DNA of 64,000 nt. Origin: Amoebidium appalachense (taxonomy: Eukaryota; Ichthyosporea). The translations under genes were made by a program, and so were the position numbers. Within the stretch, counting starts at the first letter, position 1. Each line of letters starts with the position of its first letter. The notes under the pieces are model-generated. The model saw only the letters and a program-made list of their open reading frames with translations. It ran no database searches and was not told the DNA's origin. Shown here piece after piece: positions 40,748-53,021 of the stretch. The stretch lies in assembly GCA_963693365.1 (NCBI GenBank), contig CAVNZM010000010.1, forward strand, positions 6,696,001-6,760,000, in the 5' to 3' direction.

Positions 40748-41118
40748 TCTGAGAGGGGGGGGGGGGGGAGGGGGAGAGAGAGAGGGAGAGGAGGGGGGAA
40801 GGAGGGAGGGAGGGAGGGAGGGAGGGAGGGAGGGAGGGAGGGAGAGAGGGAGGGAGGAGGGATGCCAGGGACGGAGGGAGGAAGGGAGGGGGGAGGGAGG
40901 GAAAGAGAGAGCCTTCTTTTTAAAGGGGGAAGGGGGGGGAGAGGAGAGGGGCCAGGTGTGGGAGGGAGAGGGGGGGGGGGGTGGGCGGGAGGAGGGGGGA
41001 GGGAGGGAGAAAGAAAGCCTTCTTTTTGGAGGGGGAAGGGGGAGGGAGGGGGGAGGAGGGGGGGCGCGGGGAGGGGGGGGGAGCGGGGGGGGGGGGGGGG
41101 GGGGGGGAAGGGGAGGGA
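40748..41118. repeat. GGGA purine-rich low-complexity block
   Basis: GGGAGGGA units, G runs, and two copies of a GAAAG..GCCTTCTTTTT segment (40899-40925 and 41010-41033) suggest internal duplication. It lies just downstream of the F-box gene. Confidence 0.9.
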
Positions 41119-41239
41119 GGGAGAGGGTGTGCGCAAACCTGTGTGTTTCGTGGTGGTGGTTCTGCGTGGAAAGTGCAAAACCACAACACAGAGAAGAAGA
41201 TTTGCATATGTTTTAGGGAGCAGGATGGGGTTTTTTTTT

Positions 41240-41315
<76 letters not shown>

Positions 41316-41321
41316 AGTCAC

Positions 41322-43075
41322 CTAAAGTTCCACCGGCAGCTTATTCCTGATGGCCCTCTGCAAGTCAGCATTTTTTCTCTCTTGCTTTTTTACCATCAGA
41401 CGGACCCTGGGCCAGCAACCACTACGCACTTTGGCTGAACCGAGTCCTATTTTGGGGCACGAAGCGAGGGCCAATATGTCGATTCTGGGTGAAAAGATGG
41501 ACACCTCAAATAGGTTTTCGTGCCCTTCGAACCCCCTTAACGTGCGAATTTTACTCACGCGTACGAGTGATAGGAATCGGATGGTGGGAATGTGCGTAAG
41601 TACTTCAATATCCGACAGTTGGCGGCATTGATGAAGGTCCACGTGGGTGAGCGCTCCGGTGGTGGTGGGTGGATGGCCGAGTGAACGAAGTGTCGGACAG
41701 TTCTGTATGCTGAGGCTTTCAAGCATCGGGCTGTTGAGAGGGAAAAGGGTGGTGCCGCCGAAGTTTACCAACGTAAGGTGGACTAGAGAGGTGGGTGGGT
41801 GGATAAGGTGCATGTCGGTGTCGGGAGCATCCCAAATGATTAAATCTTTGAGCCCGTGGCAGTGTGTTATAAAGCCAAGGTGTGGGTCGTCTGAGAGTGA
41901 GGCGCTGTCCAAAACTAGGTGCCTAAGGTGTTCGTGCGAGGATGTTGATTTGATGCTTGCCAGATTGCTCACTCTATGTAGGAATAGGTTGGAGAGGTGG
42001 GGATGGTAATCCAAAACCAATTCGTTACTAGTATCTGCCAAAGGGTCATGTGGAATCTCGCACGTACAATCTACCAACTTGAGAGTGGTGAGTGCGCTAA
42101 GGGACACGAGTGTGTCAAGCCACGTATTGTGAACATCGCTGAGGATTTCAGTGTTGTTTGGGCCGCTAGGGATGAAATCAAATTTAGTGTGTCGAACGGT
42201 AGCATCACCCCTCTAGAAGAAAGCTCAACCGACTGCAACTGCCATGCTTCGAAATCGGGTAGACCACCCGGCAGCCCTTTGCAGGACAAAGAAATGCGGC
42301 GTAGCCGTGAACACTTCGCCAATACATCAACACTCACGGACTGCGATACATCAAACACAACCACTTCCAACTTGGGCAAGCTGAGAAGCACCAGCACAGT
42401 ATCGTTAAACCCTCCAAACCACGTGTACACGTCAACGACCGTGAGCTTTGGGCAAAGCTGCAACACTGCCAGGTCGACCGATGATATGTTGCTGATTTTG
42501 AGTTGTATGCGCTCGAGGTTTGGGCACGCTGAGAGGAATACGTTGAGCAGCTCACCGTTTGCGCGTTCAGTTTTCCCACACTTTCTTGACAAATTGCCAT
42601 CTCTCGTGAGAACTTGGGTTGTTATCCATGTCACCAAGATCAAGGGTAAAAGCCCTTAGTTTGCTTCCGACGGTTTCGATCAACGATGTAACGAGCAGAA
42701 TGTACCCGGAGCTGTTTTCCATGAAACGCAAACTTTTTCCAAATTGGGAAGTAGGGGAATCTGGCAGAAAGTAGCAAGAAAATTTTTCTTGTGCTGCACA
42801 AACACACGTGGTCTATTCATCCAATCGACGTCTAGCACTACCACACCTATTGCCGCATGCCATAGTGTCGATGTGGCCAACTTATCAGACACCACACTGG
42901 CCCCACGACGGTTAGGGAACCCGTAGTGACCAAAAGACATTCGTATAAGCCCGGACTGGGGGGAACGTGCTAGGGCGCAGCATCGGCGGCAGACCAGCGA
43001 AAAAGTCTTGCGGTCAGCCAACGGCAAAAAGCGGATGATGTGGGTGATGAGCTCGGGGGGAAGAGCCAGGAGGGG
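41322..43075 (-). pseudogene. F-box/LRR protein gene, frame broken three times
   Basis: An F-box (LPPELITHIIRFLPLADRKTF...VCRRCCALA, beginning near 43063) is followed by about 500 codons of leucine-rich strands (CPNLERIQLKI, LVHLTLVNFGGTTLF, ALTHVDLHQCRQLSD), ending in TAG at 41322. F-box/LRR proteins are substrate receptors of SCF ubiquitin ligases. Sequence that reads as one protein changes frame near 42715-42725, 42565-42580 and 42150-42180. None of these places shows good splice sites and all are near short homopolymers, so they are real mutations or sequencing errors. The 5' end is uncertain: the frame is closed by TAG just before a possible acceptor at 43076, so a short upstream exon would have to carry the ATG. 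Confidence 0.7.
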
Positions 43076-43275
43076 CTATGCTCTGAGGGCAGGCAAGGTG
43101 GGTTAAAAATGTGCACAAAAAGGGAGAAAAATATATATCTTCAATGTTTGCTACAACACGCGCTGCTTCTGGATCATATCCCCCCCCCCCCCCCCCCCTC
43201 CCCGGGCCCCCCTCTCCCCATGCTCCCCCCCCCCCCCCCCCCCCCCCGGGCCCACCCCCCCTTCCGCCCCTCCTT

Positions 43276-43355
43276 CCCGGGGGGTGCCTTCTAGATCTAA
43301 CCGGGGTTGCCTTATCCCGGGGGGTGCCTTCTAGATCTAACCGGGGTTGCCTTAT
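43276..43355. repeat. Two tandem 40-bp units
   Basis: The unit CCCGGGGGGTGCCTTCTAGA plus TCTAACCGGGGTTGCCTTAT occurs twice, at 43276-43315 and 43316-43355, with no differences visible. Confidence 0.95.
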
Positions 43356-43392
43356 AAGTTAAGAAGTCACTCCGTATTTGTGCAGGTCAGAG

Positions 43393-43797
43393 AGGGGGGG
43401 GGGGGGGGGGGGGGGGAGGGGGGGGGGGGGGAGAGGGGAGAAGGAGAGAGGAAGATAGGGAGAGGGAGAGCGAGGGGGAGGGAGAGAGGGAGGGAGGGAG
43501 GGGGGTTGGGAGGGAGGGGGGAGGGGGGGAGGGGGGGAGGGAGGGAGGGAGGGAGGGAGGGGGGAGGGAGGGAGGGAGGGAGAGGGAGAGAGGGGGGGGG
43601 AGCAAGAAAGAGCCTCGGGGGGGAAGGGGGGGAGGGGGGGGGGGGGAGAGAGAGAGAGAGAGAGAAAGAGAAAGACAAAGAGAGAGTTCCTTGAAGGAGA
43701 GGGGGGCATTAGGAGAAGGAGGGGGAAGGAGATAGTAGAAGAGAGGGGGGGGGGGGGAGGGAGGGGGAGAGGGAGGGAGAGGGGGAGGGGAGGGAGA
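43393..43797. repeat. Poly-G / GGGA / GA low-complexity block
   Basis: G runs, GGGAGGGA arrays and GAGAGA (43647-43685) occupy about 400 bp. Confidence 0.9.
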
Positions 43798-43901
43798 GTT
43801 CTTGACCGTGAGGATCAGAATGCGCAAGTGTGTGCACCAGCCGACAACGTGCCTATACGGTGATCCACACACGTGCATGCATACACACACACACCGTGTG
43901 A

Positions 43902-43939
<38 letters not shown>

Positions 43940-44603
43940 CGTGTGTGCGTGCGTGCGTGCATGCGTGCGTGTGTGTGTGTGTGTGCGTGCGTGTGTGTGT
44001 GTGCATGTGCGCACGTGTGTGCGTGGCTGTAAATTACCTGCTTGGCCTTAAATTCAAGGTGGTAGAGTCACCCCAGGTTACAAACCCCCCCCCCCCCCCC
44101 CCTGGTAGCTCAGCGGATGACTCTTACTGTATGTCAAGGGTGAATAGGCCAGGGAGTGAGATGTGGTTGGGCGGAGAACTTCAAGGTGAGGATGGGAAGG
44201 GGTATTAGACTCACCGGCCCTCTGTCTGGCGGTGCTTCGTAGCAGCATTTTGTTTTGGCGGCTGTGGGGTGGCAAAAACAGTTGGCTGCAGTGACAGGGA
44301 AACGGCAAACAATGTGGGAGTAGGCTTTGTTGAGGATGTTTGCGTGTGGGGGGGGGGGGGGGGGGGAGGGGGGGGGGGTCTACGATTTAAAAAAGGTTTG
44401 GTAATTTTCTTTGTTTCTTGCTCAGTTACTGTACTAGAAGGGGTTTCTCTCGCCTAACCTGGAGTAGTAGTGGCTCTGAATTATGTTTCCCTAGAGGGCC
44501 TGTAAAGGCTCTCCGGGAACAAAACGTGAAACAAAACAAAAAGAAAGGTGACTCTGAATTATCCGGATTGGAGACCTCCCGGGGTTGTCACAGCCAAACG
44601 CGT

Positions 44604-44642
44604 GCCAACACGAATTCGTGCTTTGCCAACACGAATTCGTGT
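44604..44642. repeat. Paired palindrome CACGAATTCGTG
   Basis: GCCAACACGAATTCGTG occurs twice, 21 bp apart. Each copy contains the 12-bp perfect palindrome CACGAATTCGTG. Confidence 0.9.
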
Positions 44643-45149
44643 TCGCTTTTTATGCTGTCAACCTACCTGTCTCAAAGTCGCGAGCTCCCTTATGATCAAG
44701 TTCAAGGATCTTAGCATCTGTCAAGGCCCACATGCTCAAGTATGTGCTCATTGTCAATGATCTTATATGACATAGTGATTATCTTTGAGACCCTACTATT
44801 CAACCTGAAGGGTGTTTACGTTAACTTACATCATGGGGAGGAGGAGGGGGGCAGGGGGGGGGGGGGGGGAGGGGGTGTGGAGGGAGGGAACTCAGCACAT
44901 CACATGTACGGCCGCTATGACTACTTGTATATCCTTACTGTTGAACCTGATTAAGCATACACTACTACTATGATTAGCGGCAGTTCACATAACATTAAAG
45001 CTCACTATTAAAGTGTAATCCGAGTCACTTGATCACCAGACACCGTTCGGGCTATCTGACGACGGTCATGCTCGAGAGCCCCCTTCCCCCCCCCCCCCCC
45101 CCCCCTCCTCCTCCCCCCCCCCCCCCCCCCCCGCGCCCTCCCCTCCCCC

Positions 45150-45372
45150 CTTCCCCCCTCCTTCTCTCTCGCCTCCGCCCTCCCACCCCCTCCCCCCCCT
45201 TCTTCTCCCTCTCTTTCTTCCTCTCCCCCCTCTCCTCTCTCTTCCTCTCTTCTCTTCCTCTCCCCCTCCCTCTCAAAGAGTTCCCTCTGTCTCCTCTCCT
45301 CTCTCTCTCTCTCTCTCACCCCCCCTCCCCCCCCCCCCTCTCTCTCTTTCTCTCTCTCGCTCTCTCTCTCTT

Positions 45373-45408
<36 letters not shown>

Positions 45409-45972
45409 CCCACCCCCCCTCCCCCTCCCCCCTCTCCTCTTCTCTCTCTTCCCTCTCCCCGGTCACATTGTGGTTGCATATTGGAATTTCAAATGGTTTG
45501 ATGTTGCGTGCTACTATAAATGCAGAACAGGTTCCCCCCCCCCCCCCCCTCCCCCCCCCCCCCCCCCCCCGGGCACGCCCACCTCGCCGCGACCTCTGGC
45601 CCCAACCTGAATAGACAGAAGATTCGCCTGTGCACATCGAAAAAGTTGTGTGCTCTCGCCTCCTGGGGGGAAAAGGGGTGGTCAAGTCCGGAGGAGGGGC
45701 CTCAAATCGACAGACAGATACAACTGCAGACAAAAATCAAAACAGGATGCTACCCCCCTTCCCCCCTCCTTCTCTCTCGCTTCCGCTCTCCCCCCCCCCT
45801 CCCCCCCCCCTTCTTCTCCCTCTCTTTCTTCCTCCCCCCCCCTCTCCTCTCTCTTCCTCTCTTTTCTTCCTCCCCCCCTCCCTCGCAAAGAGTTCCCTCT
45901 CTCTCTCTCTCTCTCCCCCCCCCCCTCCCCCCCCCCCCTCTCTCTCTTTCTCTCTCTCGCTCTCTCTCTCTT

Positions 45973-46006
<34 letters not shown>

Positions 46007-46363
46007 CCCCCCCCCCCCTCCCCTCCCCCCCTCTCCTCTTCTCTCTCTTCCCTCTCCCCGGTCACATTGTGGTTGCATATTAATTGGAATTTTAAATGGT
46101 TTGATGTAGCGTGCTACTATAAATGCAGAACAGGTTCCCCCCTCCCCCCGTCCCCCCCCCCCCCCCCCCCCCCCCCCCGGGGCACCCCCAACCTCGCTGC
46201 GACCTCTGGCCCCAACCTGAATAGACAGAAGATTCGCCTGTGCACATCGAAAAAGTTGTGTGCTCTCGCCTCCTGGGGGGAAAAGGGGTGGTCAAGTCCG
46301 GAGGAGGGGCCTCAAATCGACAGACAGATACAACTGCAGACAAAAATCAAAACAGGATGCTAT
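45150..46363 (+). repeat. ~600-bp tandem duplication with CT-rich core
   Basis: The segment from a CTCTCTCGC pyrimidine block through CCCGGTCACATTGTGGTTGC, a poly-C, and GAATAGACAGAAGATTCGCC to AAAACAGGATGCTA occurs twice, offset by about 600 bp (the GGTCACATTG landmark is at 45461 and 46060). The non-repetitive halves (45461-45752 and 46060-46363) are nearly identical, so the duplication is recent. Confidence 0.9.
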
Positions 46364-47123
46364 GAAGGGTATATAAAGAAAATTCATAGCAGGATTAGTG
46401 ACGTGTATCCCACCATTACTGCCCTCTTTGATAGGGCTTGCACGTGTAGGCGCTACTTTTCCAGGGACTTGCAGTATACACATGGTGCTGTAAATATTAT
46501 GTTCTTGAATCGAATCCAGTTCGATCTAACTAGCCTTCAAACAGCAGCTAATACAAGATACTACTATGCAGCTACCTCAGCCTGTTCGTAAGGAAGGGCT
46601 AATCACGTGTGCCACTAGTTGCACGTGCCTATCACCTCAGCTGGACACAACAACCACGGGTGGATTTCTTCGAACAAAAGACCCAACTACACAAGCTGAC
46701 GCTGACTTATAGCCTAAAACGGCAAGTCTTTGAATGCAGTTATTGGCTTTTTCCGCAGGACCTGCGTTGGTGGATGGCCTGTTGGTTAAAGCAACCAAAG
46801 AACCGATACCGGGGTCACACTCTACTGCCGACCAACTCAGGCGGTTCCTATGCGCAAGAGGCCGCTGATCCCCCCCCCCCCCCCCCCCCAAAAAAAAAAA
46901 AAAAAAAAAAAAAAATTGGGGGGAAAAAAAACAAAAAAAAAACACCCACCCACATACCGGCACAACCACCAAACAAAAATACAAACAAAACTAACAACAC
47001 AATCATAGACGTGGGCCGTCGTCGAAATAGTGATAACGCCTGCACGGGTCCGAAATCGGATAATCTGAAATCCGATCGGCGGACTTCGCACGGCTGCCCT
47101 GAGCACATACACTTTGCTACTGC

Positions 47124-47183
<60 letters not shown>

Positions 47184-48294
47184 TATTATGGCACAGAGAG
47201 GCACACATACATGCGTGAGGATGCGCGAGCTCATTCGTGCGGACACGTCCACACACACACACACACAGACGTGTATGCACACTGGCACATACACACACAC
47301 ACACACACCGTCACTAGAGCGTGCGTGCTACACATGTACACCCCTCCACGCACACCCATACCTGAACACACACGACACAGTGTCACTGATACACATACAC
47401 ATACACACGAGGGCTCTTTTCCCTCTCTACCCACCCACCCTGGAGGTGCGAGTACTGTGAGTCAGAAAACGGATGCGGGAGTGTTTCGACGGGGACCCAC
47501 CTAATCCAATCATAACAAGTTGGATGTGACAGAGTTAATGATTCGCATTTATAGACTAGTAGGAGCTAATGCCTGTGTGACTACTTTCATTGCCCCCTCT
47601 AACTGCAAGGTGCAGAAAGGAAAAGGAGGGTTGCCTCTTCACACCCCTCGTCCCCCATGCCATTTTCTTTCCCCCTTCCCCCCCCCCCCATCACCACGCT
47701 TCCCACCCGACTCCCATATGTCCCAATGGGGAATCTGAAGTAAGTTTGTTTGGAATGGTTCATTTCGATGGTTGACAAAACAGTTTATTTGTTACTGATG
47801 GCTCTTCAAGGTAAAGAAGACGAGATCTGGTAGTGTTCTTTAACTTGTCGTTGTGCCTTTTTGTACTAGTAGCAGAAGCTAGGAAGTGTCGCCCCAAAAG
47901 AAGAGATTTGGAAAAGCATGCCATACTATAGTACTGTTGCGTCTAGGGCCTAGGAGTAGCTACGGGTATTAAAAAAGAGATCGGATTTGTTTGTTTACTG
48001 TAATTAACATTAGCCTAGATTGAGGCCTAAAGGTTATTAATAATATGTTAAAACTGATTAAATAAGCACCATACTACCGTAGGTTTGCCAGTGCCTATGC
48101 TCGTATTAATAAGACGCCATACATAAATACCGTGCATCAAAAAAGATCACAAAATCTCCGGTTACCATGTTCTACACAAACCTCACTGAAACAGTTCCTC
48201 CCCACCTCCGCACCGGGCGCACTTGCCCCGCACACATATACGGGCCGGGTGCTACACATGCCCCTACCCTCTGTCAATGGAATACACCTAGGTT

Positions 48295-50470
48295 TTATTC
48301 GTCGACGTCAGATTTAATGCACTTGCCGCCTTCTGGCAGGGTGAAGTAGTCGCACTTGAGAGCTGTGTCACATGACTGGGGGTTCCATGTAACAAAGTTG
48401 AAATTCGTGGGGCCCATAAACACGTCCTTGGGTGCCGTCTGCGTGGTGTAAACGTGGTGAGTGGTGTGTATGGGTGAGAATGCGGAAGAACAAACCAATT
48501 AGGAGATAGAGAAGGCACAGTTTGGCTGGTAGAAGTGCGCCCGGAGGGTGGGTGGGTGTGTGGCATAGGTGGCGGTGGGGCTGGTGGTGGTGATGGGGGG
48601 GGGAGGGGGGGGGGGGGGGGGGAAAGGGGGGAAGGGGGGAGAGCAGCGAGGACTGGGAATGGAGGGGGGAGGGGGGGGGGAGGGTGGCTTAGAGCTTCTA
48701 CATTAGAGAAGGAGCAAGGAGGACTCAAAAGGAGAAACCGAAGGGGGTGGGGGCAGGAGGGGTGGGGGGAGGGGGGGGGGGGGGGGGGGGAATATCGTTA
48801 GCTTTTGAGTAAGATGTGTTGATGGACAAACGAAGGGAAGGTGGGGGGGTGGAGGGGGAGGGGTGGGGGCGGAGGAGGGGTGGAATGAGGCAAGGGGGGT
48901 GAGGGGAGCGGGGGGGGGGGGCTTCTATTGTTTACCTCGATGCAGTTCTTCTCCAGATAGATCACGTTGAGCTTGGGATTGTTCTTGAGCAGGCTAGCGG
49001 GGAGGGACGTGAGCTTGTTCTCGTTAAGCCACAGCTCGACTAGTTGGGGATTGGCCGTCACAAAGTTGGCAGGCAGTGCTTCAATTTGGTTGGTTCGGAG
49101 GTTCAGGTTGGAAAGCTCGGGGTTGGAGCTGTGATGGGATATTTGATTAGCACCATGTGTGGTACTTATTTGATCTGCTTTATTGGTGATCTTGTTTTGT
49201 GCACTACTGAGCTGCGGGTTTGTGCAAAGAACCCAATACCACAACCACGCGAATGTGTACGCACACACACACACACAAAAAAATAGCACAGCATGCTCCG
49301 TTCCAACTCACCTCACAAGGTCATCGGGCAGAGCAGTAATGTTGTTTCCACTGAAGGTCAGCTGACCCAGCTTCTTCTGTTTCTTCAACAGCCCCTTGGG
49401 TATGGCGGTGATGGCATTGTCCCTCATATCGACCCACTTCAGAGAGGGTGAGGAATCGAGGAGACCGGCAGGCAGAGTTGTGAAGTTCTTGTTGCCGCGG
49501 AAGTAGAGTTCAGTGAGTTTTTTGTGTGCTGCAAGAGCCTTGGGTGTGATGGAGGTGATGCTGTTTTCGATGAAGAGGAGCTTCAGCTGGGGTAGGTCTG
49601 TAAGGAATGCGGTGTCAGCATACAACACAGCAAATACATGCAGTGGAAGACATGGTCCGCAAAGAAGATAGTACACGGCTGAAAGGGGGGAGGAGGGGAG
49701 ATCTTGTGGGAACCAAAGAAACGAACTCTTGAATTTCAAAATGGCACTAGCTAAAGGCTTAGGGTCACGTTTGTTTTGTGGCAGGAGGAGAAGGAGGAGG
49801 GGGAGGGGGGAAGGGGCGGGGGGGGGGGGGGGGGGGGGGGGAGGGGGGAGGGGGGGGGGGGATGGGGTGGCAAGAGTTACATTATAGGGCAACAGCAAAA
49901 TGGGTTTGGTGCCAAGACACCAGTAGAGACATGCAATAGAACCTCACCTGCAGTCAGTGACCCGTCAAATTCCCCGATGTTCCAGTCCTGCAGAAACAGG
50001 TTCTTAAGGGACGGGATCTTGAAGGTTCCTTTAACTACCTTGATAGCATCCACCGGGGCCTTGATTGTCAGTTTGCCCAGTTTTGTGTTTTGCTTAAAGA
50101 GGTCAGCCGGGAGACTTGTGAATGTGCCCCACATTTGAATGTCGCCGACATTGGGCATGTTGTCCAACAAGCCTGCGGGGATGGAGCTGTGCACAGAGTG
50201 TAAGTCAGCGTGTAAGCCTTAACACTTTGATTTACTTATTGCAGGCTGCAACACAGGGCCTAGTCGATTTTCAAGAAAGAAAGTGGCCATTGAGGTACTG
50301 TGCAGGAAAATATACGTCCTCGCTTGTTTCGAAGTGCTTTTTGTTTATTAAATAAAACCCCTCCTTCTCTTCTTTTTCTTTTCATTCGTTCTATGCGCGC
50401 TGCCGCGCGGTGTGCGTGTACACGTGCGTGCGTGCGTGTGTCATTGTCTGTGTGTGTGTGTGTGTGTCAT

Positions 50471-50542
<72 letters not shown>

Positions 50543-50927
50543 GGGAGGGGAAGAAGGGGAGGGGGATCTTACGGGATATCCGGCCGGAGGGTCAGATCTG
50601 TCACTGCTTCACAGCCCTCACTGAAGGCCCCCGGAAGCACACCGGTGATGCCTGCCTTGCTTAACCTGCAGTAAAAACAGTGGGTAAATTGCGCTGAGTA
50701 TAATTTGTGCAGGAAATTCACGTGAGAGAGAATCACATCGAACTGAAACTCGGTCCTTAAAATCTGCCCAACTGTTACAGCACCACCACAGTGTTTGTGA
50801 GCTGGTGTAGAAGACAAAAGGAGGAAAAGAAAGGGGGGGGGGGGGGGGGGGGTAGAGAGAGGGAGGTTGGAGTCTTTTTTCTTTCTTTCTTCAAGTTCAT
50901 TCTTTCTTCCTTCCTTTCTCTCTCTCT

Positions 50928-50980
<53 letters not shown>

Positions 50981-51273
50981 GGGGGGGTGGCGTACTGAAG
51001 CGGAACCCTCCCTGTGGAAGTACTCTTGATCTTGCAGTTCTTCAGATAGTTTGCGTAGCGTTTGCACGCACCCTCCCCAGTAACCACCTCACACGTGGCA
51101 CAGTAGCTGTCCTCACATGCTTTACGCACTGTCCCAAAAAAATCTATAATCACGGTCTTGGTGGCGCACTTGCTCGCGTCAACTTTGGCCGCACCGTCTG
51201 GCAAAGGGGCTGCATATACAACACCTACTGCGGCCAGGGCCGCCAACGACGCAAGAGCGTGTGTGAGAGACAT
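48295..51273 (-). CDS. Secreted leucine-rich-repeat protein
   Basis: Six exons (50996-51273, 50573-50665, 49948-50186, 49312-49597, 48936-49128, 48295-48438) splice in consistent phase to 410 residues. The start [23 protein letters not shown] is a signal peptide. A cysteine-containing N-terminal segment (about residues 30-85, six to seven Cys) comes next, then roughly ten LRRs of 23-24 residues, for example [20 protein letters not shown] and [22 protein letters not shown]-terminal cap follows with three Cys ([19 protein letters not shown]). No membrane anchor is visible, so the protein is predicted to be extracellular, perhaps a recognition or adhesion protein. The stop codon TAA overlaps AATAAA, a possible polyadenylation signal. 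Exon 1 uses donor CA/GTACGC directly followed by poly-C in the transcript. Confidence 0.9.
50441..50539 (-). repeat. (GT)n in an LRR-gene intron
   Basis: Two (GT)n blocks separated by GTCATTGTCT read as (CA)n in the transcript of the secreted LRR gene, between exons 50573-50665 and 49948-50186. Confidence 0.95.
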
Positions 51274-51351
51274 GATTACAAAAAGATGAGAAGGGAAAGA
51301 ACACAGTAGGGAAGGAAGAAAACAACTGAGGGCGGCGAGTTGCCTCCCCGA

Positions 51352-51361
51352 GTTATATAAA
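51352..51361 (-). promoter_or_regulatory. TATA box of the secreted LRR gene
   Basis: On the minus strand TTTTATATAACT lies about 80 bp upstream of the ATG at 51273, in otherwise mixed-composition sequence. The distance suits a TATA promoter with a 50-bp leader. Confidence 0.5.
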
Positions 51362-52081
51362 ACCTCCGAATGGTTTTCGTAATCTACCAGCAGCCAATGA
51401 AAGCCAAGCGGATGAAATAACAGGGGTTCATTGGCGGATTGACAGGTTTTATGGATCCCCAAAAACTTAGTGTAGGCCCTCTTGCAGAGTCTGGCCGGGT
51501 GTATACATGGCCAGTACGGGGCGAAGAAAGACCCGCATGCTCGCTGTGACTCGTGAGAAAGCCACAGCCTATGTTCGTATATGCGCAGAATATTACTATT
51601 AGAAATGAACCCTCGAAACGAAAACTCCTTTGTGGTGTATTTTCATGGTTTTCTTCTCTATAGATTTAAGTTTAGTACCGTACGAATTTTTCAAAATTTC
51701 TTGGCGCGATCGATTTCGGAAATTCGATGGCCTAATAAAATAATATTAGAACTCTTAGTCGAGCCCTGGTTCTTCACTAGAAATACGTAATAACGAGCAA
51801 TAACTGCAGAATTGATAGTAAAAGGAAGTATCAACAGAAAACACATTCGACATATGCATTTCTTTTTTCTCAAGTCCTTTACGCCGTCGCCTTCTTACAT
51901 CCATACATTCGATTTTCAGTTTGTTCAGCCTCCTGAAATGTTTTCTTTCTCACACTCCGGGAGTTTTGGGGGATCATTTTTTTATTGCTGAACTCCTGTT
52001 CTGCAGAGCTGAACTTTGGATAAAGTGCATAATGGTATGTTTATACCCACAGACATGAAATATCACATTGGGGTAACTATA

Positions 52082-52366
52082 TTATAGGTCTTCGTCGTTC
52101 TTTTTCCAAGTGCGGCCTCCGTGGGGAGTCACCACACGTAGGACGTAGTGCCAAGTACATAGCTGTGCCATGTGGAATGTTGGGTTGAAGATGACGTCAG
52201 AGGTCAACCATGCCAGCAAGTGGCGTTGCCGCCAGTAAACCGACACACCAAGCAGTGTTGCAGGGGGAAAAAATCGATATTCTTTTCTAATAATACATAT
52301 AAACAAATAAGGTTTATTGTGCTGTAATGTAACTCCCTTTTTGTGCCACGGAATTGACGTGTACAT
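52082..52366 (-). CDS. Candidate terminal exon, unknown protein
   Basis: An open frame of up to 94 codons of normal composition ends ...VTPHGGRTWKKNDEDL-stop, with Trp, His and Tyr-rich content (YWRQRHLLAWLTSD). It looks more like an exon than a chance frame. No clear acceptor or partner exon was found, apart from a weak TTAG in the frame upstream. Confidence 0.3.
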   Translation of the reverse strand: MYTSIPWHKKGVTLQHNKPYLFICIIRKEYRFFPPATLLGVSVYWRQRHLLAWLTSDVIFNPTFHMAQLCTWHYVLRVVTPHGGRTWKKNDEDL

Positions 52367-52647
52367 GTGTCAACTTGGATGGCCTTGAAGAAAAAACTCC
52401 TGTCAATCGATCATTCAATGATTGGCCGATTTCAGGAAATGGATCGTGAGCCGTCCCCGTGCGCATGCACGCGTACACCTCGCCATAAATCAGTGTACCT
52501 AAGACAGTAATTATATAGTTGCTAAAGAAATTCAAATATGCTTTAAAGAAAAAGGAATTAACTCCATGGGCAACTCCAGCAAAAAAAAAAGAAAAAAAAA
52601 AAAAAGTGTGTGTGTGTGTGTGTGTGCGTGCGTGTGTGCGTGCGTGT

Positions 52648-52678
<31 letters not shown>

Positions 52679-52829
52679 GAGGGGGTTGTCGGGGGGGGGG
52701 GGGGGGGAGGGGGTTGTCGGGGGGGGGGGAGGGGGTTGTCCGGGGGGGGGGGGGGGAGGGGGTTGTTGGGGGGGGGGGGGGGAGGGGGGGGGCTGGATAG
52801 AGATCTATGGATAGGAGAGGTACGGTCAA

Positions 52830-52868
<39 letters not shown>

Positions 52869-52907
52869 GTTGTATGATTGGTCAAGGACGCAATACTACG
52901 TAATGGT

Positions 52908-53021
52908 ATGTCTGAGCTGCTCCGCGGCCGCCCGCGCACCAGCTGCAGCGGCCAGGTTGCCGAATGCCAGTTCAAGAAGTTCTGTTTTGAACTTCGTTAG
53001 CTCGAGTGTCGCCTGCCGGTA
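52908..53021 (-). CDS. Candidate terminal exon with Ala-rich helix
   Basis: After an acceptor-like CGGCAG, the minus strand reads ATLELTKFKTELLELAFGNL followed by AAAAGARAAAEQLRHTIT and a stop. It is strongly helical and of normal coding composition. On the opposite strand, 53117-53292 offers another open block between TTCCAG and GTGACC, so the gene structure here is unresolved. Confidence 0.3.

Larger units (their letters stand above)
37616..41321. other. Repeat-rich spacer with one candidate exon
   Basis: From left: unique sequence with A/T runs (37640-38150), CTCC-type pyrimidine (38150-38345), CACACG repeats (38680-38935), poly-C (39141-39270) with CCA repeats, CA runs (39708-39780), A-rich runs (40330-40420), purine GGGA repeats (40750-41110) and poly-T/poly-G (41230-41314). 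Apart from the candidate exon at 40548 no gene is supported. Confidence 0.6.
43076..48294. other. Long repeat-rich intergenic region
   Basis: It holds poly-C (43180-43247), a 40-bp direct repeat, GGGA/poly-G (43393-43797), GT/GTGC repeats (43905-44025), poly-C (44085-44102), poly-G (44348-44378), a ~600-bp tandem duplication (45150-46363), poly-C plus poly-A (46870-46915) and poly-C (47127-47183). CA-type repeats fill 47250-47410, and AT-rich unique sequence occupies 47740-48290. No gene is supported. Confidence 0.6.

Noticed and set aside
45029-46591. Long Pro/Ser/Leu and Arg/Glu/Gly frames over CT- and GGGA-rich blocks
   Set aside because: Both strands are open because the DNA is low complexity; the frames disappear at the unique sequence.
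46370-46600. C-terminal part of a long frame after the tandem duplication
   Set aside because: Only the stretch after the repeats is of normal composition, and it has no start, splice sites or recognisable motif.
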